Of a stretch of DNA of 64,000 nucleotides, positions 57,958-64,000 are shown piece after piece. The notes under the pieces were generated by a model, which was given only the letters and a program-made list of their open reading frames with translations, searched no databases and was not told the DNA's origin. This DNA comes from an uncultured Collinsella sp. (GTDB taxonomy: Bacteria; Actinomycetota; Coriobacteriia; Coriobacteriales; Coriobacteriaceae). The translations under genes and the position numbers were made by a program. How positions within the stretch are numbered: the stretch's first letter is position 1; the number at the start of each line of letters is the position of its first letter. The stretch is taken from assembly GCA_905210085.1 (NCBI GenBank), contig CAJLVJ010000002.1:16413-80412 (forward strand), read 5' to 3'.

Positions 57958-59358
57958 ATGGATACTCAGAGCCCAACATATTCCGATGACGAGCTGACTG
58001 CTTCACTTGTCGAGCATTTGGCGTCGCTCGACCGCGATGACAGCTATCGTGTGGAGCGCGTGCTCAAGCTCTCGGATGTCGAGACGACCGAACTCGTCTA
58101 TTTTGAGGGCTCTGGCGGTGGGTCTCTCGGCCCCTTTGTCCGCAAGCGCATTGATGCTTCGGTGCAGATTGGCGGAGCATATGAGCGCCTGTTTGCGGCC
58201 CAGCGTGCCGGTCGTCGTTTTGAGCACTTGCCCCGAATCGTCGATTGCCGCCGTGTGGGCGACGAGCTTGACGTGGTGATGGAGTGTGTCGAAGGCGAGA
58301 CGCTCGAGGCGTTGGTGGGGCGCTTGGGGGCGACGCCCGATTATGCCCGCGGGCTGTATCCCGTTCTGTGTGAAGCGGTGGGCGAGCTGCATGCTGGTTT
58401 TGCAGCTGCGGGGGAGTCGGGGGTACCGGTAATCCACCGCGACCTTAAACCCTCGAACATCATCGTATCGGGCGTGAGGTATGCGGTCGATGCTGGCATG
58501 ACCTTTTCCTCGCTGGTGATTATTGACCTGGGAATCGCGCGCGTTTGGCGCGATGGCGCCGACGCCGACACCGTCAAGTTTGGCACGCGTTCCTATGCGC
58601 CACCCGAGCAGTTTGGGTTTGGACAGACGAGCGTCCGCAGCGATATTTACGCGCTTGGCGCACTGCTGTTCTTTTGCCTGACGGGGGCTGATCCCAAACC
58701 GGGGCGTGACATGCGCGAGCAATGCGAGGCGCACGGCATTCCCGTTCCGCTGGCGGATGTGATTTGCATGGCGATGGCGCTCGATCCCGCCAAGCGCTTT
58801 GCGAGTGCAAAGGCACTGGGGCATGCTGCGCGTGCGGCGTATGAGCTATGTCTCCCTGCACCGTCGCCCGTGACCTTTTCTGCTGCCAGTGTGCCCCGGG
58901 CCGCGGCGTCACAGGTGCAGCGGGTACAGCAGCCGGTTGCCCTCACGCTTCCGTCTTCTGCAAACCGGCGTTCGATCGTCTCTCCCGTGATGTCCAAATG
59001 CGCGCGTCTGCTCTCGTGTATCCCCGAGCCCGTGGGGCGCATATGGAATGGATGCGTCTATGCGACAACATTGTTGCTGCTGATGGGCAGCCATTTTGCG
59101 GTATTTACGCCGACGGGCGAAAACCGAAACTATCCAACGTGGTTTTTGGCGCTTGAGTATTTCTTTATGGCCGATGGCCTGGTGTTGCTCATTACATTCG
59201 GAATGCTCGACCGGCGTAGGCTTCGACGTCGTTTTCCCGTGCTCGATCGGTATCGGGGGAGTGCTTTTGTCGAACTGTGGTTCAAGGCGCTCGGGTTTAT
59301 GTTTGCCGTCATGTGCGTCGTCGTTGTTATCGGCAACGCGACCGGTATCGTCTCCTAG
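57958..59358 (+). CDS. Membrane-bound Ser/Thr protein kinase
   Basis: Hanks-type kinase of 466 aa. The glycine loop is FEGSGGGSLGPFVRKRI, the catalytic loop HRDLKPSN (about residue 160), the metal motif DLG in place of DFG, and the P+1 region FGTRSYAPPEQFG. The last 120 residues have three membrane helices, with a Ser/Pro/Ala-rich linker before them. No PASTA repeats, so it is not the PknB type. ATG 57958 was chosen for size and a weak GGA site. The HTH protein encoded upstream is a likely partner or target. Confidence 0.85.
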   Translation: MDTQSPTYSDDELTASLVEHLASLDRDDSYRVERVLKLSDVETTELVYFEGSGGGSLGPFVRKRIDASVQIGGAYERLFAAQRAGRRFEHLPRIVDCRRVGDELDVVMECVEGETLEALVGRLGATPDYARGLYPVLCEAVGELHAGFAAAGESGVPVIHRDLKPSNIIVSGVRYAVDAGMTFSSLVIIDLGIARVWRDGADADTVKFGTRSYAPPEQFGFGQTSVRSDIYALGALLFFCLTGADPKPGRDMREQCEAHGIPVPLADVICMAMALDPAKRFASAKALGHAARAAYELCLPAPSPVTFSAASVPRAAASQVQRVQQPVALTLPSSANRRSIVSPVMSKCARLLSCIPEPVGRIWNGCVYATTLLLLMGSHFAVFTPTGENRNYPTWFLALEYFFMADGLVLLITFGMLDRRRLRRRFPVLDRYRGSAFVELWFKALGFMFAVMCVVVVIGNATGIVS

Positions 59359-59365
59359 AGAATTG

Positions 59366-59392
59366 AAAAGGGGCCCCGTTTGGGGCCCCTTT
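59366..59392. terminator. Bidirectional terminator, kinase gene and convergent secreted-protein gene
   Basis: AAAGGGGCCCC and GGGGCCCCTTT form a perfect 11-bp stem with a 4-base loop, between two stop codons only 44 bases apart. Confidence 0.85.
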
Positions 59393-59402
59393 GCAGTTGC
59401 AC

Positions 59403-60536
59403 TTAAATACGGTTCATTTGATTGGCGACCTTGTTGTACCAGTCCTGCCACGTGGGCGGGCAGTACTTCTTGGCGGCTGCCGGGGTAAGCGTGGAACCAT
59501 AGTTGGCGCCCAGGTAGGCAACGTGGGCGGAGACGCCCTCGCTCCAGCTACCAAAGCTACGCCAACCACCGCCGCGGGCACTCCAGCCCCAGGCGTTATA
59601 GGAGCCGGCGCAATAGAGGCCCTTGCTGCTCTCGATGCAGGCGATGGCGGGGGACCAACGGGGATCGACGCCGGTATTCCAGGCGGCGACGGCAAAGTTG
59701 TAGCCCTGGCCTGCCATAGGGGAGCCGGCAAGGTAGTTATCGATGCGGCTCGTCCACTCGTTAATGAACGAGTCGTAATCGGAGTTACCGCTATTCGAGC
59801 TGTTCACCGTGGTGTCGATGGTGGTGTTGGCGTTGTTGGCCTGGCTGTTGGAGTTGTTGCCGCTTACGCCCTCGCCCGAGATCTTCTCGGCGGCAGCGGC
59901 CTTGTCGGCCTCGAGCTTTGCCAGCTCGGCAGCATTTTCCTGCTCGGCCTTTGCCTGCGCCTCGCTGCGGAGCTGCTGAGCCTGCGCCAGTGCATCCTCG
60001 GCATTCTTTTGCTCGCCCTCGAGCTGAGACTTGGCCTGATCGAGCTCGGTTTTGTTTTGCTCGAGCTCGGTCTGCATCTTGTTAAGCTCTTCGATCTCGT
60101 CGACGCTCGAGCTCGTAATCTGGTTGGTGTATTTGCAGGTGGTGATAAAGTCACCCAGGCTCTGCGTGTTCACCAGAAAGCTCACGATGGGGCTGGTGCC
60201 CTTCTGGTACTTGTACAGATCGCGCATGGCGGAGCTTGCCTTGGCCTGCTGCTCGGGTAGCTCGGCCTCAATCTTATCGATGTTCGCCTCATTGGAGTCG
60301 ATCTGCTTTTGCAGGTCCTCGAGCTTGGTGCGGGCGTCGTTGTAGGCGCTCGTGGCGTCCTCGATTTTTTTCTGGGCGGCGGAAAGCTGATCCTGCGTTG
60401 CCTGCGAGGCGGCATAGGCCGCGACGGGGGAGAGCATCGGCGTGGCCGTCAGCGCGACGGCGAGCGCAGCGCTCGTGATGATACGAGCCGGCTTCGACGC
60501 GATGAGCGCTGCGGTGCGATGGTTCGAATGCTGCAT
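59403..60536 (-). CDS. Secreted coiled-coil protein with lysozyme-like C-terminal domain
   Basis: 377 aa. The signal peptide has its core about residues 18-40 and an AYAAS cleavage region. A long coiled coil (about 45-215) follows, with the PcsB/CwlO-type pattern SAAQKKIEDATSAYNDAR ... YKYQKGTSPIVSFLVNTQSL. After a Ser/Asn linker, the C-terminal domain (FAVAAWNTGVDPRWSPAIACIESSKGLYC ... NAWGW) resembles transglycosylase/lysozyme-fold domains, with Glu in ACIESSKG as candidate catalytic residue. Probable murein remodelling enzyme. ATG 60536 has GAGGGAC upstream. Confidence 0.8.
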   Translation of the reverse strand: MQHSNHRTAALIASKPARIITSAALAVALTATPMLSPVAAYAASQATQDQLSAAQKKIEDATSAYNDARTKLEDLQKQIDSNEANIDKIEAELPEQQAKASSAMRDLYKYQKGTSPIVSFLVNTQSLGDFITTCKYTNQITSSSVDEIEELNKMQTELEQNKTELDQAKSQLEGEQKNAEDALAQAQQLRSEAQAKAEQENAAELAKLEADKAAAAEKISGEGVSGNNSNSQANNANTTIDTTVNSSNSGNSDYDSFINEWTSRIDNYLAGSPMAGQGYNFAVAAWNTGVDPRWSPAIACIESSKGLYCAGSYNAWGWSARGGGWRSFGSWSEGVSAHVAYLGANYGSTLTPAAAKKYCPPTWQDWYNKVANQMNRI

Positions 60537-60596
60537 CCAGTCCCTCTGCAATCAATCGTAGGTTATTGGTCGAGGTGTATTCTACTACTGCTTTCG

Positions 60597-60643
60597 ACCT
60601 CAACTTGAACCTTAAAGGTTCTAAAGGGTCAAGTTGAACTTGA
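60597..60643. promoter_or_regulatory. Cluster of overlapping palindromes, MerR-type operator candidates
   Basis: Within 47 bases: GAACCTT-A-AAGGTTC (60607-60621) and TCAAGTT-G-AACTTGA (60629-60643), each 7+1+7 palindromes, plus CCTCAACTTGA at the left edge. TTGACC on the minus strand lies between. The dyads resemble sites of MerR-family activators. The region is upstream of the secreted-protein gene and downstream of the MOSC gene. Confidence 0.45.
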
Positions 60644-60770
60644 GGCTTTGGCCTTGACCTGCGGGAATGGTGAATTGTTGAGAAACCATAGAGTTCAACT
60701 TTAACGTTACGGCACCCTGTTGTAACTGAATTCTTGGCTGCAAAAGCTACCTCAACGTGGGGTTTTGCAA

Positions 60771-61403
60771 CTATAGGGTTCCTTCGCGGCGAGCCTGCTC
60801 CACCTCTTGGAGCGCCTCAGCCGGCGTAAACGAACAGGTGCCGTCACCGAGCTTGACCATCTGTATGTCGTCACCGATATGGACTTCTCCGCCCTGCAGC
60901 ACGACGCCAAAAATGCCCTCGTGGGGGAAGATGCAGTCGCCGGCGAGATAGTAGATGGCACAGCGGGTGTGGCAGACTTTGCCGATCTGGCTGATTTCGA
61001 CGAGCACTTCGCTGCCAATCTTGAGCTGCGTGCCCAAGGGGAGTGAGAGCAGGTTGATGCCCTGGGTGGTGAAGTTCTCGCCAAAGTCGCCCTCGTGCAC
61101 ATCGAGCCCGCGCGCCTGCGCCGTCTGGATAGACTCTGCAGCTAAAAAGGAGACCTGACGGTGCCAATGCCCGGCGTGCGCATCGGAGGCGAGGCCAAAC
61201 TGCTCGATGACGGTGTCGTGCCCGTCGGCGACGGGTGACTTACGCGTGCCTTTGTGCTCCGACGTGTTGATTGAGACGATGCGGGCGGGCCCGTTGTAAG
61301 CATCGTTTGCGGTGCGTAGGGGAGCTGCCGTCTGGGCACGATCCGCAAGTTCGCGCTTTGCGGCGTCAATGATGGGGTTGTTGATCGGATGAGCCTGGGG
61401 CAC
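60771..61403 (-). CDS. MOSC domain protein
   Basis: MOSC (molybdenum cofactor sulfurase C-terminal) domain protein of 210 aa. Conserved segments are VSFLAAESI, GDFGENFTTQGINLLSLPLGTQL, the Cys in IGKVCHTRCAIYYLAGDC, and GIFGVVLQGGEVHIGDDI. Such proteins handle sulfur or molybdenum cofactor transfer, or reduce N-hydroxylated compounds in other members. No other Moco gene is in the window. The GTG start follows GAAAGG. Confidence 0.87.
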   Translation of the reverse strand: MPQAHPINNPIIDAAKRELADRAQTAAPLRTANDAYNGPARIVSINTSEHKGTRKSPVADGHDTVIEQFGLASDAHAGHWHRQVSFLAAESIQTAQARGLDVHEGDFGENFTTQGINLLSLPLGTQLKIGSEVLVEISQIGKVCHTRCAIYYLAGDCIFPHEGIFGVVLQGGEVHIGDDIQMVKLGDGTCSFTPAEALQEVEQARREGTL

Positions 61404-61623
61404 AGTGTACCTTTCGACGGGGCGGGCAACATGTTGAATCCTACAACAACGGTGGGTTCATTGCCCGTTGTCGTACACCGGTGATCGCCGCCTTCGTGCT
61501 GGATAATTACGCCGATTGCCATAGATACGGTGGAGCTTTGGGTGTCGGCGGCTCGGCACGCTAGAATAAATCAATTGCACAAAGACCGCCCGTCGTGTGG
61601 GCAGTTCTAGATAGGAAGTTTCC

Positions 61624-62880
61624 ATGGCATTGCAGTTTACAGAGCGCGAGTTTATCCCCGTGCTGCTCGGCGGCGACATCAACGCGTATTCGGTGGCGCG
61701 CGCTTTCTACGAGGAGTATCAGGTTAAGAGCCTGGTCTTTGGCAAGTACCAGACCGGCCCCGCGTATCGCAGCCAAATTATCGATTACACGCCCAACGTG
61801 GATATCGATACCATGCCCGTGATGCTTAAGACCGTCAACGGTATCGCTCGAGCTCATGCCGACAAGACGATTGTCCTGATGGGCTGCGGCGATAACTATG
61901 TTGCCCTGGTGGCTCAGGCCAAGGATGCCAACGAGCTGGCGGATAACATCGTTGCGCCTTACGCGCCCTATAGCATGCTTGAGCAGTGCCAGAAGAAGGA
62001 GATCTTCTACGAACTGTGCGAGAAGCACGGTGTGCCCTATCCGCATACGTTTACCTTTACTGCGCAGATGCTCAACACGCAAGGAGAGGCGCCTGCCGAG
62101 GTGCTCGACCAGATTGACTTCCCCTACCCGATGATCTTGAAGCCTTCCGACGGCATCATGTGGTGGCAGCATGAGTTCGAGGGTCAGAAGAAGGCTTATG
62201 AGATTGCCGACCGCGCCGAGCTGGAGCAGGTTATCCGCGATTCCTATGCCAGTGGCTACACCGATGACCTGATTTTGCAGGATCGCGTGCCCGGCAACGA
62301 CGAGTACATGCGCGTGCTCACCAGCTATTCTGATCGCAACGGCAAGGTTCGCATGATGTGCCTTGGTCACGTGCTGCTCGAGGAGCATCAGCCCCATGGC
62401 GTCGGTAATCACGCCTGCATCATCACCGAGCCCAACGATGAGCTTATGGGTGGCGTGCGCAAGCTGCTCGAGGACCTTCACTTTGTGGGCTATTCCAACT
62501 TTGACGTCAAGTATGACGAGCGCGATGGCTCGTTTAAGTTCTTTGACTTCAACACCCGCCAGGGCCGCAGCAACTACTACGTAACCAACAGCGGCTTTAA
62601 CGTTGCCAAGTATGTGGTGGACGAGTATGTGCTCAACCGCCCGTTTGAGCCGGAGTTTGTGACGGCGCAGGACGAGGCACTGTGGATGGTCGTTCCCATG
62701 GGCGTCGTCGACAAGTACGTCAAGGATCCCGAGCTGCGCGCGAAGGTGCATCGTCTTGCCAAGGAGGGCAAGGGCGCCGATCCCTCGTTTATGAAGGGAG
62801 ACTTTGTCTTTAACCGCTGGTTGCGCATGTGGCACACCAAGCTGCGCCACTTTAAGCTGTTCAAGACGTATTACAAGTAG
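61624..62880 (+). CDS. ATP-grasp carboxylate-amine ligase, probable D-aspartate ligase
   Basis: ATP-grasp ligase of 418 aa. It starts with a preATP-grasp Rossmann part (IPVLLGGDINAYSVARAFYEEY). The ATP-binding core has PMILKPSDGIMWWQHEFEGQKKAY and FFDFNTRQGRSNYYVTNSG. Length and order fit the AslFm-type D-aspartate ligase, which adds D-Asp to the third residue of peptidoglycan precursors. The next gene encodes an aspartate racemase, which would supply D-Asp; this context is the main support. The ATG at 61624 is preceded by AGGAAG. Confidence 0.8.
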   Translation: MALQFTEREFIPVLLGGDINAYSVARAFYEEYQVKSLVFGKYQTGPAYRSQIIDYTPNVDIDTMPVMLKTVNGIARAHADKTIVLMGCGDNYVALVAQAKDANELADNIVAPYAPYSMLEQCQKKEIFYELCEKHGVPYPHTFTFTAQMLNTQGEAPAEVLDQIDFPYPMILKPSDGIMWWQHEFEGQKKAYEIADRAELEQVIRDSYASGYTDDLILQDRVPGNDEYMRVLTSYSDRNGKVRMMCLGHVLLEEHQPHGVGNHACIITEPNDELMGGVRKLLEDLHFVGYSNFDVKYDERDGSFKFFDFNTRQGRSNYYVTNSGFNVAKYVVDEYVLNRPFEPEFVTAQDEALWMVVPMGVVDKYVKDPELRAKVHRLAKEGKGADPSFMKGDFVFNRWLRMWHTKLRHFKLFKTYYK

Positions 62881-62964
62881 ACGAGTGTGGCGCCCGTCCG
62901 GTATGTATCGGGCGGGCGCGGGCATGATACGCGCAATTGCGTGGGCGTCACCAAGGAGGCGGCG

Positions 62965-63711
62965 ATGGAAAAGCTGGGAGTTATCGGCGGCATGGGCGCC
63001 GAGGCAACGTCGTATTACTACGACCAGGTGGTACGCCATACGGCGGCTACGTGCGACCAGGAGCATATCGACATGGTGGTGCTTTCCAAGTCGACCATGC
63101 CCGACCGCACGCTGGCCATCAAGACCGGTGAGCATGCCGAGCTGCTGGCGACCATGAAGGAGTGCGCCCAAGCGCTCGAGTCACTGGGCTGCGCGCACAT
63201 TGCCATTCCCTGCAACACGTCGCACTACTTCTACGATCAGATTCAGTCGTTTACCAAGGTGCCGATTATCCACATGCCGCGCGAGTCGGTGCGCTATGCT
63301 CTGGCCGGCGCGGTGATGGGGGAGTGCGAGTTCGATCCAAACCTGAGCATGCCGGCCGAGCCGGTGCACAAGATCGGCATCATGGGCACCGACGGTACCG
63401 TGGGCGCAGACGTCTATGGGCGCGAATGTGAGACCGCGGGCGTTGAGGTCGTCTATCCCAGCGAAAAGCGTCAGGCCGACGTGATGTCGCTCATCTACGA
63501 CGATGTGAAGGCCGGGCGCGAGCCCGATATGGATAAGTTTGACCGCGTGATGTGGGAGTTCGCCCGTAGCGGCTGCGACCGCGTCATCCTGGCCTGCACG
63601 GAGCTTTCGGTGTTGCAGAAGTATCGCGAGATGCCCGAGATCACCCTCGATGCGATGGATGTCCTGGTGCGCGAGTCCATCATTCGCAGCGGCGTCCCCT
63701 ACCGCCTCTAG
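62965..63711 (+). CDS. Aspartate/glutamate racemase family protein
   Basis: Cofactor-independent racemase, 248 aa. The N-terminal IGGMGAEATSYYYDQV is the aspartate racemase signature. The two catalytic Cys are in AIPCNTSHYFYD and ILACTELSVL. It is more like RacD/YgeA aspartate racemases than MurI. It follows the ligase gene by 84 bases, and together they would make and use D-aspartate for the cell wall. CAAGGAGG precedes ATG 62965. Confidence 0.88.
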   Translation: MEKLGVIGGMGAEATSYYYDQVVRHTAATCDQEHIDMVVLSKSTMPDRTLAIKTGEHAELLATMKECAQALESLGCAHIAIPCNTSHYFYDQIQSFTKVPIIHMPRESVRYALAGAVMGECEFDPNLSMPAEPVHKIGIMGTDGTVGADVYGRECETAGVEVVYPSEKRQADVMSLIYDDVKAGREPDMDKFDRVMWEFARSGCDRVILACTELSVLQKYREMPEITLDAMDVLVRESIIRSGVPYRL

Positions 63712-63719
63712 TTCTTCGC

Positions 63720-63752
63720 CTGCCAAAAAGGGACAGGTTTATTTTGGTAGGT
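63720..63752 (+). repeat. Interspersed repeat, family 2, copy 4
   Basis: CTGCCAAAAAGGGACAGG then TTTATTTTGGTAGGT; the ends form a 10-bp imperfect hairpin. It starts 9 bases after the racemase stop and precedes the terminator. It is related to 20879 and 21570-21646, more than 40 kb away. Confidence 0.75.
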
Positions 63753-63773
63753 TTTATCTGGTGAAACAGTAAA

Positions 63774-63808
63774 GGCCTCGGCTCGTTTGGTGCGAGCTGA
63801 GGCCCTTT
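63774..63808. terminator. Terminator between the racemase gene and the convergent last gene
   Basis: GGCCTCGGCTCG and CGAGCTGAGGCC (one G-T pair) with a 7-base loop, then CTTT on the plus strand and an A-rich flank for the minus strand. Confidence 0.75.
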
Positions 63809-63836
63809 GCGTTGGGTGGTTGCTGTCGGTGGTGAA

Positions 63837-64000
63837 CTAGAACAGGAAGCCGATGGCGATGAGGGCGATGCTGACGATGAGTACGGCGATGTCTAGGCCC
63901 TTGATGGGGTAGCGCTTGTACGAGCTGGCGCGCGTACGCAGATAGAAGCCGCGCTGCTCGGCGGCAAGCGCGGTGGCATCGGTCTTGCCCACGCTCGAGA
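63837..64000 (-). CDS. C-terminal end of a membrane protein (5' part outside window)
   Basis: The last 54 codons of a frame entering from the right edge: a polar segment with AAEQRGFYLRTRASSYKRYP, then one membrane helix (GLDIAVLIVSIALIAIGFLF) at the very C terminus. Codon use and the clean helix support a real gene. No family can be assigned. Confidence 0.6.
   Translation of the reverse strand, partial: SSVGKTDATALAAEQRGFYLRTRASSYKRYPIKGLDIAVLIVSIALIAIGFLF

Overview
The window looks like chromosomal DNA of a gut Coriobacteriia member, most likely a Collinsella species. This is inferred from the GC-rich, strongly codon-biased genes with long antisense shadow frames, the AGGAGG-type ribosome sites with frequent GTG/TTG starts, the gene content (acetyl-DAP lysine route, EttA, DUF3793 plus flavodoxin, LPxTG-like surface protein) and several families of intergenic palindromes. 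No rRNA, tRNA, CRISPR array, complete insertion sequence or prophage is visible.

1-15.5 kb: acylphosphatase and a Gfo/Idh oxidoreductase, RNase HI, and a LysR regulator divergent from an O-acetylhomoserine sulfhydrylase (metY). The metY leader carries a well-placed LysR palindrome, a promoter and a 17-codon leader ORF with two Cys codons. Then come a secreted protein, a ketopantoate-reductase-like enzyme with a cyclase-family remnant, a ferredoxin-type aldo/keto reductase, a second Gfo/Idh enzyme, endonuclease IV, a polar amino acid ABC transporter whose permease has an extra ectodomain, flavodoxin and DUF3793.

15.5-26.5 kb: a small membrane-anchored metallochaperone behind a CsoR-like operator, a cell-wall-anchored protein of about 840 aa, a YolD/Y-family polymerase operon under an SOS box, half of an iron-type alcohol dehydrogenase, pgi, and a three-gene minus-strand module of a soluble VirD4-like ATPase, a ClpP-like protease and an unknown protein.

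27-35.6 kb: two HAD phosphatases, then a coherent catabolic locus: GntR regulator, DcuC/YfcC-type carrier, unusual amidohydrolase, FrlC-like epimerase, FrlB-like deglycase and FrlD-like kinase. I read it as a variant Amadori-product (glycated amino acid or peptide) pathway. It is followed by a MITE-like element with 30-bp perfect terminal inverted repeats.

35.8-50.8 kb: TatD, TcdA, an SdpR/SdpI pair, EttA, two low-complexity proteins, a small DUF4160 gene pair, NAD synthetase, an aminotransferase, L-lactate dehydrogenase, a DUF2974 hydrolase and a 37-kDa nucleoid-associated protein. Two copies of a structured two-hairpin element lie after terminators at 40.5 and 50.9 kb.

51-64 kb: lysine/DAP genes (dapH, dapB and a single reading frame joining lysA to dapA) behind a lysine riboswitch, with a divergent M20 deacetylase. 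Then a lipoprotein/HTH/Ser-Thr kinase group, a secreted coiled-coil murein-enzyme candidate, a MOSC protein and a D-aspartate ligase/aspartate racemase pair probably serving peptidoglycan cross-bridges. The last gene is cut by the window edge.
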